This document shows positions 8,442-17,233 of a DNA stretch of 64,000 nt, one piece after another (the first letter of the stretch is position 1; every line of letters starts with the position of its first letter). Under the pieces are notes generated by a model. That model worked only from the letters and a program-made list of their open reading frames with translations, did not search any database and was not told the origin of the DNA. The DNA is taken from contig NZ_CP010892.1 of assembly GCF_000931465.1 (NCBI RefSeq), positions 4,425,388 to 4,489,387 on the forward strand, read 5' to 3'. Made by a program: the position numbers and the translations under genes. This stretch comes from Pseudomonas sp. MRSN 12121 (GTDB lineage Bacteria; Pseudomonadota; Gammaproteobacteria; Pseudomonadales; Pseudomonadaceae).

Positions 8442-10667
8442 ATGCCCACCCGCTCGAAGATCATCTATACCTTCACCGACGAAGCTCCCGCCCTCGCCAC
8501 CTACTCGCTGCTCCCTATCATCGAAGCCTTCACCGCTTCCGCTGATATTGCCGTGGAAACCCGCGACATCTCTCTCGCAGGGCGTATTCTTGCCAGCTTC
8601 CCGGAGCTGCTGGGCGACAAAGCCGTACCAGACCATCTGGCCGAGCTGGGCGAACTGGCCGTAACACCTGAAGCCAACATCATCAAGCTGCCGAACATCA
8701 GTGCTTCGGTTCCCCAGCTTCAGGCCGCCATCAAAGAGCTGCAGGCCAAGGGCTACGCCCTGCCGGACTACCCGGAAACCGTGACCAGCGACGCCGACAA
8801 AGACGCCAAGGCGCGCTACGACAAGGTCAAGGGCAGCGCCGTGAACCCGGTCCTGCGCGAAGGCAACTCCGATCGTCGCGCCCCGCTGTCGGTCAAGAAC
8901 TACGCACGCAAGCACCCGCACAAGATGGGCGCCTGGGCCAAGGACTCCAAGTCCCACGTGGCCCACATGAGCAACGGCGACTTCTATGGCAGCGAAAAAG
9001 CCGCCCTGATCGATGCCCAGGACAGCGTCAAGATCGAACTGATCGCCCAGGACGGTAGCGCTACTGTCCTGAAGGAAAAAACCGCCGTACAAGCCGGCGA
9101 GATCCTCGACTGCGCCGTCATGAGCAAGAAAGCCCTGCGCGCTTTCGTTGCCGCAGAGATCGAAGACGCCAAGCAGCAGGGCGTGCTGCTGTCGGTGCAC
9201 CTCAAGGCCACCATGATGAAGGTTTCCGATCCGATCATGTTCGGCCAGATCGTTGCCGAGTTCTATCAGGACGCCCTGAGCAAGCACGCCGAAGTGCTGA
9301 GTCAGATCGGCTTCAACCTGAACAACGGCATCGGCGACCTGTATGCCCGCATCAAGGCCCTGCCTACCGATCAGCAAGCCGCGATCGAAGCCGACATCCA
9401 GGCGGTCTACGCCGTGCGCCCTGCCCTGGCCATGGTCAATTCCGACAAAGGCATCACCAACCTGCACGTGCCGAGCGACGTGATCGTCGACGCCTCGATG
9501 CCTGCCATGATCCGTGACTCCGGCAAGATGTGGGGCACCGACGGCCAGCTGCACGACACCAAGGCACTGATCCCGGACCGCTGCTACGCCACCATCTACC
9601 AGGCGGTCATCGAAGATTGCAAAGCCAACGGCGCCTTCGATCCGACCACCATGGGCAGCGTGCCGAACGTCGGCCTGATGGCCAAGAAAGCCGAAGAGTA
9701 CGGCTCCCACGACAAGACCTTCCAGATCAAGGCCGACGGCGTCGTACGCGTCACCGACAGCAAGGGCAACCTGCTGCTGGAACAGGCGGTCGAGGCCGGC
9801 GACATCTTCCGCATGTGCCAGACCAAAGACGCCCCGATCCAGGACTGGGTCAAACTGGCCGTCAATCGCGCTCGCGCCAGCGATACTCCAGCGATTTTCT
9901 GGCTGGACCCGATGCGCGCCCACGACGGCGTGATGATCGAGAAGGTGCAGGCCTACCTGAAGGATCACGACACCAGCGGCCTGGATATCCGCGTGATGTC
10001 GCCGGTCGACGCCATGAAGTTCACCCTGGCCCGCACCCGCGAAGGCAAGGACACCATCTCCGTCACCGGCAACGTGCTGCGCGACTACCTGACCGACCTG
10101 TTCCCAATCATGGAACTGGGCACCAGCGCCAAAATGCTGTCGATCGTGCCACTGATGAACGGTGGCGGCCTGTTCGAAACCGGCGCCGGCGGTTCGGCAC
10201 CGAAGCACGTACAGCAGTTGCTGGAAGAAAACTTCCTGCGCTGGGACTCCCTGGGTGAGTTCCTGGCCCTGGCCGCCTCCCTGGAGCACCTGGGCAACAC
10301 CTACAACAACCCGAAAGCGCTGGTATTGGCCAAGACCCTCGACCAGGCAACCGGTCAGTTCCTGGACAACAATAAGTCGCCATCGCGCAAAGTCGGCAAC
10401 ATCGACAACCGCGGCAGCCACTTCTACCTGGCGCTGTACTGGGCCCAGGCCCTGGCCGCCCAGACTGAAGATGCCGCCCTGCAAGCGCAGTTCAGCCCCC
10501 TGGCCAAGACCCTGACCGAGAACGAGGCAAGCATCGTTGCCGAACTCAATGCGGTCCAAGGCAAGCCAGTGGACATCGGCGGCTACTACAGCGCCAACCC
10601 TGAGCTGGTGAGCAAGGCCATGCGCCCGAGCGCCACGCTCAACGCGGCTATCGCTGCGCTGGCATAA
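8442..10667 (+). CDS. idh: NADP-dependent isocitrate dehydrogenase, monomeric type (Idh)
   Basis: The 741-aa protein has the length and sequence of the monomeric NADP-IDH family found in Pseudomonas, Azotobacter and Corynebacterium. It performs the same reaction as Icd but the two sequences are not recognisably homologous end to end. Recognisable blocks include EGNSDRRAPLSVKNYARKHP, the SNGDFYGSEKA segment, the GTDGQLHDTKALIPDRCYA block and the MNGGGLFETGAGGSAPKHVQ block. Pseudomonads keep both enzymes side by side. The start follows an AAGAAGAGAG ribosome site, and a hairpin terminator follows the stop. Confidence 0.97.
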   Translation: MPTRSKIIYTFTDEAPALATYSLLPIIEAFTASADIAVETRDISLAGRILASFPELLGDKAVPDHLAELGELAVTPEANIIKLPNISASVPQLQAAIKELQAKGYALPDYPETVTSDADKDAKARYDKVKGSAVNPVLREGNSDRRAPLSVKNYARKHPHKMGAWAKDSKSHVAHMSNGDFYGSEKAALIDAQDSVKIELIAQDGSATVLKEKTAVQAGEILDCAVMSKKALRAFVAAEIEDAKQQGVLLSVHLKATMMKVSDPIMFGQIVAEFYQDALSKHAEVLSQIGFNLNNGIGDLYARIKALPTDQQAAIEADIQAVYAVRPALAMVNSDKGITNLHVPSDVIVDASMPAMIRDSGKMWGTDGQLHDTKALIPDRCYATIYQAVIEDCKANGAFDPTTMGSVPNVGLMAKKAEEYGSHDKTFQIKADGVVRVTDSKGNLLLEQAVEAGDIFRMCQTKDAPIQDWVKLAVNRARASDTPAIFWLDPMRAHDGVMIEKVQAYLKDHDTSGLDIRVMSPVDAMKFTLARTREGKDTISVTGNVLRDYLTDLFPIMELGTSAKMLSIVPLMNGGGLFETGAGGSAPKHVQQLLEENFLRWDSLGEFLALAASLEHLGNTYNNPKALVLAKTLDQATGQFLDNNKSPSRKVGNIDNRGSHFYLALYWAQALAAQTEDAALQAQFSPLAKTLTENEASIVAELNAVQGKPVDIGGYYSANPELVSKAMRPSATLNAAIAALA

Positions 10668-10683
10668 GCCTACCGCTGCAATG

Positions 10684-10715
10684 CAAACCCCGGCCAAGCG
10701 CCGGGGTTTGTGTTT
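10684..10715 (+). terminator. Terminator after idh
   Basis: A perfect 10-bp stem (CAAACCCCGG/CCGGGGTTTG, 10684-10693 and 10701-10710) has a 7-nt loop and a short T-rich tail. It lies 17 bases after the idh stop. Confidence 0.8.
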
Positions 10716-10732
10716 CCGGATAACACCCTCCT

Positions 10733-10821
10733 TGTAGGAGCGACGCTTGCTCGCGATAAGGACGCCGCGCTGAATCAGTCAAAACGCGCTGCTTTCATCG
10801 CGAGCAAGCTTCGCTCCTACA
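10733..10821. repeat. REPIN (two inverted REP elements)
   Basis: Two REP elements face each other: TGTAGGAGCGACGCTTGCTC... at 10733-10757 and its inverted partner ending GCTCCTACA at 10797-10821, separated by about 39 bases. Each REP is itself an imperfect palindrome. This is the typical Pseudomonas REPIN layout, mobilised by RAYT transposases encoded elsewhere. It sits between idh and the Nudix gene. Confidence 0.9.
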
Positions 10822-10872
10822 GGGTCAGTGTTCGTTTTATGATGATCGCCCACCCAAGACAGAGCCTTATCC

Positions 10873-11319
10873 ATGGAATGGCAACCCCACATCACCGTCG
10901 CCACCATCATCGAGGATCAGGGACGCTTCCTGTTCGTCGAAGAGTTCCAGGGCGAGCAGGCGGTACTCAACCAGCCCGCCGGGCACCTGGACGCGAATGA
11001 AAGCCTGCTCCAGGCCGCCATTCGCGAAACCCTGGAAGAAACCGGCTGGGACATCGAATTGACCGGCGTGGTCGGTATCTATCTGTACACCGCCCCGAGC
11101 AATGGCGTGACCTACCAGCGCGTGTGCTTCGCCGGCAAACCGCTGCGGCACCACCCCGACTATCGACTGGACGATGGCATCATCGGCCCGCGCTGGCTGA
11201 GCCGCGACGAGTTGCTGGCCTTGCGCCCGCAATGGCGCAGCGAGCTGATCATCCAATGCCTTGACGACTATCTGGCCGGCCAGCTGCACAGCCTCACGCT
11301 GATCCGCCCATCGCTTTAA
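10873..11319 (+). CDS. Nudix hydrolase, NudJ-type
   Basis: The 148-aa Nudix-fold hydrolase shows a full Nudix box starting at Gly37 (GHLDANESLLQAAIRETLEE; Glu43, Arg51, Glu55 and Glu56 for metal binding). Closest in kind is NudJ, which hydrolyses thiamin (pyro)phosphates and nucleoside di/triphosphates in E. coli; substrate here is inferred only. As in E. coli (nudJ-mnmA-hflD-purB), the gene stands just upstream of mnmA, hflD and purB. The start is ATG 10873; the REPIN upstream marks the operon edge. Confidence 0.9.
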   Translation: MEWQPHITVATIIEDQGRFLFVEEFQGEQAVLNQPAGHLDANESLLQAAIRETLEETGWDIELTGVVGIYLYTAPSNGVTYQRVCFAGKPLRHHPDYRLDDGIIGPRWLSRDELLALRPQWRSELIIQCLDDYLAGQLHSLTLIRPSL

Positions 11320-11390
11320 CCGCAGTTTTAGCCTTGCAGGCCGCAGCCTGTTAGAATCGCGTCCTTTTTCAAGACACCCGTTGAATTCCT

Positions 11391-12515
11391 ATGCGTGATC
11401 CAGCCCCTTCTGACAACCAAAAGAAGCGCGTCATCGTCGGCATGTCCGGCGGCGTGGACTCTTCCGTTTCCGCCCTCCTGCTGATGGAGCAGGGTTACCA
11501 GGTGGAAGGCCTGTTCATGAAGAACTGGGAGGAAGACGACGGAACCGAATACTGCACTGCCATGGACGACCTCGCGGACGCCCAGGCCGTATGCGACAAG
11601 ATCGGCATCAAGCTGCACACCGCCAACTTCGCCGCCGAGTACTGGGACAACGTGTTCGAGCACTTCCTGGCCGAATACAAGGCCGGCCGCACGCCGAACC
11701 CGGACATCCTGTGCAACCGCGAGATCAAGTTCAAGGCGTTCCTCGACTACGCCATGATGCTCGGCGCCGACCTGATCGCCACCGGTCACTATGTGCGTCG
11801 CCGCGATATCGACGGGCGCACCGAACTGCTCAAGGGCCTGGACCCGAACAAGGACCAGAGCTATTTCCTGCACGCCGTCGGCGGCGAACAGATCGCCAAG
11901 ACCCTGTTCCCGGTGGGCGAACTGGAAAAGCCCGAAGTCCGCGCGATCGCCGAAAAACACGACTTGGCCACCGCCAAGAAGAAGGATTCCACCGGCATCT
12001 GCTTTATCGGCGAACGGCGCTTCAGCGATTTCCTCAAGCAATACCTGCCGGCCCAGCCCGGCGAGATCAAGACCACCGAAGGTGAAGTGATCGGCCGCCA
12101 CCACGGCCTGATGTACCACACCATCGGCCAGCGCCAGGGCCTGGGCATCGGCGGCCTCAAGGACGCCGGCGAAGAGCCGTGGTACGTGCTGATCAAGGAT
12201 CTGGAGCACAACGAGCTGATCGTGGGCCAGGGCAATGACCATCCGTGGCTGTTCTCCCGCGCCCTGCTCGCCTCCGACATCTATTGGGTCAACCCGATCG
12301 ACCTGAGCGAACCACGCCGCCTGACCGCGAAAGTGCGCTATCGCCAGAGCGACCAGCCCTGCACCCTGGAAAAGACCGCCAGCGGCTACCGCGCGACCTT
12401 CGACGACCCGCAACGCGCCGTCACCCCCGGCCAGTCCGTGGTGTTCTATGACGGCGAAATCTGCCTGGGCGGCGGCGTGATCGAAGTCGCGGAGCCCTGG
12501 AGCAGCAAGGCATGA
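11391..12515 (+). CDS. mnmA: tRNA-specific 2-thiouridylase MnmA
   Basis: MnmA activates U34 of tRNA Lys, Glu and Gln with ATP and inserts sulfur to give s2U34. The 374-aa protein contains the PP-loop GMSGGVDSS (17-25), Cys108 (PNPDILCN) and Cys204 (DSTGICFIGE). The two cysteines correspond to the catalytic pair Cys102/Cys199 of E. coli. The C-terminal beta-barrel domains are complete. The stop overlaps the hflD start by four bases (ATGA), which indicates translational coupling. Confidence 0.97.
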   Translation: MRDPAPSDNQKKRVIVGMSGGVDSSVSALLLMEQGYQVEGLFMKNWEEDDGTEYCTAMDDLADAQAVCDKIGIKLHTANFAAEYWDNVFEHFLAEYKAGRTPNPDILCNREIKFKAFLDYAMMLGADLIATGHYVRRRDIDGRTELLKGLDPNKDQSYFLHAVGGEQIAKTLFPVGELEKPEVRAIAEKHDLATAKKKDSTGICFIGERRFSDFLKQYLPAQPGEIKTTEGEVIGRHHGLMYHTIGQRQGLGIGGLKDAGEEPWYVLIKDLEHNELIVGQGNDHPWLFSRALLASDIYWVNPIDLSEPRRLTAKVRYRQSDQPCTLEKTASGYRATFDDPQRAVTPGQSVVFYDGEICLGGGVIEVAEPWSSKA

Positions 12516-13135
12516 GCCCGATCCAGGAGCAACTGACGGCACTGGGCGGCGTGTTTCTCGCCGCCGTGCTGGTGGACAAGATCGCCAAGACCGGCCAGGT
12601 CACCGAAGCCTCCTTGAGCTGCATGCTCGGCAGCCTGCTGATCCGCGACCCGAAGGACACCCTGGAAGTCTACGGCGGTGACGATATCAACCTGCGCGAA
12701 GGCTATCGCGCCCTGATCGGCGCCCTGGAACGCGACCCCAGCACGCTGCAGCGCGAACCGCTGCGCTACGCCCTGTCGATGCTCGGCCTCGAGCGCCAGC
12801 TGGCCAAGCGTGACGACATGCTGGAGATCATCGGCAAGCGCCTGCCGCAGATTCAGTCCCAGGTCGAACATTTCGGCCCGGCTCACGAAAACGTGATTGC
12901 CGCGTGCGGCTCGCTGTACCAGGACACCCTGAGCACCCTGCGCCAGCGAATCCAGGTGCATGGCGACATGCGCAACCTGCAGCAACCGAGCAACGCTTCG
13001 AAGATCCGCGCCCTGCTGCTGGCCGGCATCCGCTCGGCGCGCCTGTGGCGCCAACTGGGCGGTCACCGCTGGCAGCTGGTGATCAGCCGCCGCAAGCTGC
13101 TCAAAGAGCTTTATCCGCTGATGCGCAACAGCTGA
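12512..13135 (+). CDS. hflD: High frequency lysogenization protein HflD
   Basis: This 207-aa all-helical, membrane-associated protein is known in E. coli for binding lambda CII. Its cellular role is unsettled. Identification rests on family segments such as EQLTALGGVFLAAVLVDKIA at the N-terminus and KIRALLLAGIRSARLWRQLGG near the C-terminus, on the length, and on the conserved position between mnmA and purB. It begins inside the mnmA stop. Confidence 0.93.
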   Translation: MSPIQEQLTALGGVFLAAVLVDKIAKTGQVTEASLSCMLGSLLIRDPKDTLEVYGGDDINLREGYRALIGALERDPSTLQREPLRYALSMLGLERQLAKRDDMLEIIGKRLPQIQSQVEHFGPAHENVIAACGSLYQDTLSTLRQRIQVHGDMRNLQQPSNASKIRALLLAGIRSARLWRQLGGHRWQLVISRRKLLKELYPLMRNS

Positions 13136-13261
13136 ACCGCACCCGCAAGACCTTTAGTAGTCAGTAACGCGTAATACGCCGGTCAGTTGGCAACGGACCG
13201 GCGGATATTTTCATGTATGATACGCGCCCCATTTCGTTGCCCGACTGTCCGAGAACACCCC

Positions 13262-14632
13262 ATGCAGCTCTCTTCGCTCACTGCGGTTTCCCCTGTTGAC
13301 GGCCGCTACGCCGGCAAAACCCAGGCCCTGCGCCCCATTTTCAGCGAATACGGCCTGATCCGTGCTCGCGTCCTGGTCGAAGTGCGCTGGCTCCAGCGCC
13401 TGGCCGCCCACTCCGCCATCGGCGAAGTACCAGCGTTCTCCGCACAAGCCAATGCCGTGCTGAACGCCCTGGTGGAAAACTTCTCTCTGGAGCACGCCGA
13501 GCGCGTCAAAGAGATCGAGCGCACCACCAACCACGACGTCAAGGCTATCGAGTACCTGCTCAAGGAGCAGGCCGCCCAGTTGCCTGAACTGGCCAAGGTC
13601 AGCGAATTCATCCACTTCGCCTGCACCAGCGAGGACATCAACAACCTGTCCCACGCCCTGATGCTGCGCGAAGGTCGCGACGACGTGATGCTGCCGCTGA
13701 TGCGCCAGACCGCCGAGGCCATCCGCGAGCTGGCGCTGCGCTTCGCCGACGTGCCGATGCTGTCGCGCACCCACGGCCAGCCGGCCTCGCCGACCACCCT
13801 GGGCAAAGAGCTGGCGAACGTGGTGTACCGCCTAGAGCGCCAGATCGCCCAAGTCGCCGCCGTACCGCTGCTGGGCAAGATCAATGGCGCCGTGGGCAAC
13901 TACAACGCCCACCTGTCGGCCTACCCGGAAATCGACTGGGAAGCCAACGCCCGCGCCTTCATCGAAGACGAGCTGGGCCTGAGCTTCAACCCGTACACCA
14001 CGCAGATCGAACCGCACGACTACATTGCCGAGCTGTTCGACGCCATCGCCCGCTTCAACACCATCCTGATCGACTTCGATCGCGATATCTGGGGCTACAT
14101 CTCCCTGGGCTACTTCAAGCAGCGCACCATTGCTGGCGAAATCGGCTCGTCGACCATGCCGCACAAGGTCAACCCGATCGACTTCGAAAACTCCGAAGGC
14201 AACCTGGGCATCGCCAACGCACTGTTCCAGCACCTGGCGAGCAAACTGCCGATCTCCCGCTGGCAGCGCGACCTGACCGACTCCACCGTCCTGCGCAACC
14301 TGGGCGTCGGTTTCGCCCACAGCGTGATCGCCTATGAAGCCAGCCTCAAAGGCATCAGCAAGCTGGAGCTCAACGCCCAGAAGATCGCCGAAGACCTGGA
14401 CGCCTGCTGGGAAGTCCTGGCCGAGCCGATCCAGACCGTGATGCGTCGCTACAACATCGAAAACCCGTACGAAAAGCTCAAGGAACTGACACGCGGCAAG
14501 GGCATCAGCCCAGAAGCGCTGCAAACCTTCATCGACGGGCTGGAAATGCCTGAAGCCGCCAAGGCCGAGCTGAAAAAGCTCACCCCGGCCAGCTACATCG
14601 GCAATGCCGTGGCCCAAGCCAAACGCATCTGA
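13262..14632 (+). CDS. purB: Adenylosuccinate lyase (PurB)
   Basis: PurB cleaves SAICAR to AICAR and adenylosuccinate to AMP, both with release of fumarate, in purine synthesis. The start MQLSSLTAVSPVDGRYAG at 13262 gives 456 aa, the usual length; the in-frame start 75 bases upstream adds an unrelated tail. The fumarase/aspartase signature SSTMPHKVNP is at residues 296-305, and SEDINNL and TRHGQPASPT-like active-site blocks are intact. A terminator follows 18 bases after the stop. Confidence 0.97.
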   Translation: MQLSSLTAVSPVDGRYAGKTQALRPIFSEYGLIRARVLVEVRWLQRLAAHSAIGEVPAFSAQANAVLNALVENFSLEHAERVKEIERTTNHDVKAIEYLLKEQAAQLPELAKVSEFIHFACTSEDINNLSHALMLREGRDDVMLPLMRQTAEAIRELALRFADVPMLSRTHGQPASPTTLGKELANVVYRLERQIAQVAAVPLLGKINGAVGNYNAHLSAYPEIDWEANARAFIEDELGLSFNPYTTQIEPHDYIAELFDAIARFNTILIDFDRDIWGYISLGYFKQRTIAGEIGSSTMPHKVNPIDFENSEGNLGIANALFQHLASKLPISRWQRDLTDSTVLRNLGVGFAHSVIAYEASLKGISKLELNAQKIAEDLDACWEVLAEPIQTVMRRYNIENPYEKLKELTRGKGISPEALQTFIDGLEMPEAAKAELKKLTPASYIGNAVAQAKRI

Positions 14633-14649
14633 TCGATGGCAAGACCTTG

Positions 14650-14676
14650 ACGCCCGGCAGCGCCGGGCGTTTTTAT
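14650..14676 (+). terminator. Terminator after purB
   Basis: A perfect 9-bp stem (ACGCCCGGC/GCCGGGCGT) has a 3-nt loop and a T run. It is nearly the same hairpin as the one after infA. Confidence 0.9.
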
Positions 14677-14713
14677 TCCCGTATGAAAAGTGCATTTTTT
14701 CAATAGGTTACAC

Positions 14714-15880
14714 ATGAATCCTGATATTCCTCTTCAACTTCTGGGTGGCATCAGCGCACGGGAATTCCTGCGTGACTACTGGCAGAAAAAGCCCCTGCTG
14801 ATCCGTCAGGCCATGCCTGACTTCGAAAGCCCGATCGACGCCAACGAACTGGCCGGCCTGGCCCTGGAAGAGGAAGTCGAATCGCGCCTGGTGCTCGAGC
14901 ATGGTGCCCATCCCTGGGAAATGCGCCGCGGCCCCTTCGCCGAAGACGAGTTCAGCAAGCTGCCGGAACGCGACTGGACCCTGCTGGTCCAGGCCGTCGA
15001 CCAGTTCGTACCGGAAGTCGCCGAGCTGCTGGAGAACTTCCGCTTCCTGCCGAGCTGGCGCATCGACGACGTGATGATCAGCTTTGCCGCGCCTGGCGGC
15101 AGCGTTGGTCCGCACTTCGACAACTACGACGTGTTCCTGCTGCAGGGTCACGGCAAGCGCAACTGGAAAATCGGCCAGATGTGCAACTCCGAGAGCCCGC
15201 TGCTGCAACACGCCGACCTGCGCATCCTGGCGGACTTCGAAGAATCCGCCGAATGGGTCCTGGAACCCGGCGACATGCTTTACCTGCCGCCGCGCCTGGC
15301 CCACTACGGTGTCGCGGTAGACGACTGCCTGACCTACTCGGTGGGCTTCCGCGCCCCGAGCGCCGCTGAAGTCCTGACCCACTTCACCGACTTCCTCAGC
15401 CAGTACCTGCCGGACGAAGAGCGCTACACCGACGCCGACGCCCAGCCGGCCAGCGACCCGCACCAGATCCAGCACGATGCCCTCGACCGCCTCAAGGGAC
15501 TGCTGGCCGAGCACATGAGCGACGAGCGCATGCTGCTGACCTGGTTCGGCCAGTTCATGACCGAGCCGCGCTACCCGGAACTGGTGACGGGCGCCGAACT
15601 GGAAGAAGAGGATCTGCTCGGCAGCCTCGAACAGGGCGCGGTGCTGATCCGCAACCCGAGCGCGCGCCTGGCCTGGTCCGAAGTCGATGACGACCTGCTG
15701 CTGTTCGCCAGCGGCCAGAGCCGTTACCTGCCGGGCAAACTGCGGGAACTGCTGAAGATGATCTGCGCCGCCGACGCGCTGCACATCGACAACCTGGGTC
15801 CATGGCTGGCCGATGACGATGGCCGTGACCTGCTGTGCGAACTGGTCAAGCAAGGAAGCCTGGGATTTGCCGATGAATAA
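14714..15880 (+). CDS. roxA: Ribosomal protein uL16 3-hydroxylase (RoxA/YcfD family, JmjC cupin)
   Basis: This 388-aa Fe(II)/2-oxoglutarate oxygenase belongs to the YcfD/RoxA family, which hydroxylates an arginine of ribosomal protein uL16. The iron triad is visible: His134 and Asp136 in GPHFDNYDVF and the distal His197 in PPRLAHYGVA. The C-terminal part is the winged-helix-like dimer region of the family. The start at 14714 (MNPDIPLQLLGG) was preferred over an in-frame ATG 24 bases upstream, which overlaps the purB terminator zone. The stop overlaps the next gene by 8 bases. Confidence 0.9.
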   Translation: MNPDIPLQLLGGISAREFLRDYWQKKPLLIRQAMPDFESPIDANELAGLALEEEVESRLVLEHGAHPWEMRRGPFAEDEFSKLPERDWTLLVQAVDQFVPEVAELLENFRFLPSWRIDDVMISFAAPGGSVGPHFDNYDVFLLQGHGKRNWKIGQMCNSESPLLQHADLRILADFEESAEWVLEPGDMLYLPPRLAHYGVAVDDCLTYSVGFRAPSAAEVLTHFTDFLSQYLPDEERYTDADAQPASDPHQIQHDALDRLKGLLAEHMSDERMLLTWFGQFMTEPRYPELVTGAELEEEDLLGSLEQGAVLIRNPSARLAWSEVDDDLLLFASGQSRYLPGKLRELLKMICAADALHIDNLGPWLADDDGRDLLCELVKQGSLGFADE

Positions 15881-16298
15881 GATTCACGTACGTGTCGCAG
15901 ACTGGCAAAAGGATAACGCCGAGATCCGGCGCATTCGTGAAGCGGTGTTCATCATCGAGCAGTCCGTCCCGCCCGAACTGGAATGGGATGCCGACGACGA
16001 CAGCGCCGTGCATTTCCTCGCGCTCGAAGGCGACTTTCCGGTCGGCACGGCACGCTTGCTGCCCGACGGACAGGTCGGCCGGGTATCGGTGCTCAAGGAC
16101 TGGCGTGGCCTGAAGGTCGGCGATGCACTGATGCAAGCGGTGATCGGCGAAGCCGAAAAGCGCGGCCTCAAGCAACTGGTGCTCAGCGCCCAGGTACAGG
16201 CCACGGCTTTTTACGAGCGCCTGGGCTTCCGCATCGTCAGCGAGGAGTTCCTGGAAGCCGGCATCCCTCACGTCGACATGGTTCGCGACAGCATCTGA
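15873..16298 (+). CDS. GNAT family N-acetyltransferase
   Basis: The 141-aa protein resembles the ElaA/YjcF-like GNAT branch: an early VFIIEQSVPPELEWDADD block, then VGTARLLPDGQVGRVSVLKDWRGLKVGDALM, which contains the acetyl-CoA pyrophosphate loop (R/Q-x-x-G-x-G/A replaced by W-R-G-L-K-V-G-D-A). The C-terminal ATAFYERLGF is the usual substrate-side motif. The substrate is unknown. It overlaps roxA by 8 bases and is probably translated from the same mRNA. A large hairpin terminator follows. Confidence 0.88.
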   Translation: MNKIHVRVADWQKDNAEIRRIREAVFIIEQSVPPELEWDADDDSAVHFLALEGDFPVGTARLLPDGQVGRVSVLKDWRGLKVGDALMQAVIGEAEKRGLKQLVLSAQVQATAFYERLGFRIVSEEFLEAGIPHVDMVRDSI

Positions 16299-16334
16299 CC
16301 CCCGGACCGCGCTCGCTGCCCTGCCGGGCAACCC

Positions 16335-16394
16335 AAACGCCCCGCCCTCCCGAATCCAGCAAGCTAAGCTGGCTCCAGGAAGGCGGGGCGTTTT
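16335..16394 (+). terminator. Two-tier hairpin terminator after the GNAT gene
   Basis: An outer 12-bp perfect stem (AAACGCCCCGCC, 16335-16346, with its complement at 16382-16393) ends in a short T run. Inside it is a second hairpin, CCAGC-N7-GCTGG. The composite structure is longer than the other terminators in the window. Confidence 0.75.
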
Positions 16395-16477
16395 GCCATC
16401 GGCGATTCAACTTGCCCCACCCAGGGCCGACAAACTGTCAAACTCAAGGCTTTCATCCCCCAGCGGAGATAACGGAC

Positions 16478-17233
16478 ATGTCCCTACGCACCCTGCTCAC
16501 GACACTGCTGCTGGCTGCCAGCTTTACCGCCACTGCGGCGACGGAGATCGTGCCCCTGAACAATCGCACCAGCGCCGACCTGTTGCCGATCGCGCAGAAC
16601 TTTCTCGGCAAGGACGGCCAGGTCAGCGCCTATGGCAATCAACTGATCGTCAAGGCCGAACCGGAAAAAATCGAGGAGTTGCGCGCTTTCATCGCCCAGC
16701 TGGATACCGCCGCAAAACGCCTGCTGATCACGGTCGACACCAACGAAAACAATACGCAGAACAATCAGGGCTATTCGACGAACGGCGCGCCGCAGACCCG
16801 CATCATCACTCGCAGCACCGCCAGCCGGGACGGCGGGATACAGCAGATCCAGGCCAGCGAAGGCATTCCTGCGCTGATCCAGGTCGGCCAGAGCGTGCCG
16901 CTGACCACGACCCAGACCGATCCTTACGGCCGCCTGCAGAATCAGACCCAGTATCGCAACGTCACCCAAGGCTTTTATGTCACCGCCAGCGTCACCGGCG
17001 AAACCGTTCATCTGAGCATCAGCACAAATCGTGACCGCATGAGCCAGGAACGTCCCGATGTAGTGAACGTACAAAGTACCGACACAACTGTCAGCGGTCG
17101 CCTCGGAGAGTGGATCACCCTGGCCGGTGTCAACCGCCAGAACCAGGCCGACAAACAGGCTCTAACCCGCAGCTACTCGACTCAGGGCCGGGACGACATG
17201 ACTTTGCGGGTGAAAGTCGACACCCTGGACTAA
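16478..17233 (+). CDS. Exported secretin-N-domain-like protein of unknown function
   Basis: The 251-aa protein has a clear signal peptide (MSLRTLLTTLLLAASFTATA, cleavage near residue 20-21). Residues 22-77 resemble the short secretin N/NolW-type domain: a stretch ending in GNQLIVKAEPEKIEELRAFIAQLD. The rest (GIPALIQVGQSVPL..., then a beta-rich tail with VSGRLGEWITLAGV) resembles the beginning of a secretin beta-domain. It is far too short to form a full secretin and no other secretion gene is nearby. It may be a periplasmic or outer-membrane accessory protein. Function is not known. Confidence 0.75.
   Translation: MSLRTLLTTLLLAASFTATAATEIVPLNNRTSADLLPIAQNFLGKDGQVSAYGNQLIVKAEPEKIEELRAFIAQLDTAAKRLLITVDTNENNTQNNQGYSTNGAPQTRIITRSTASRDGGIQQIQASEGIPALIQVGQSVPLTTTQTDPYGRLQNQTQYRNVTQGFYVTASVTGETVHLSISTNRDRMSQERPDVVNVQSTDTTVSGRLGEWITLAGVNRQNQADKQALTRSYSTQGRDDMTLRVKVDTLD

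Noticed and set aside
8415..10697. 760-codon minus-strand ORF over idh
   Set aside because: It is fully antisense to the conserved monomeric isocitrate dehydrogenase, and its composition is typical of shadows.
10733..10821. Possible sRNA gene or terminator from the REPIN hairpins
   Set aside because: The structure is fully explained as an inverted REP pair, and no promoter or T run was seen.
10710..11000. Small ORF across the REPIN upstream of the Nudix gene
   Set aside because: Most of it is translated REP sequence, and it runs into the Nudix gene in another frame.
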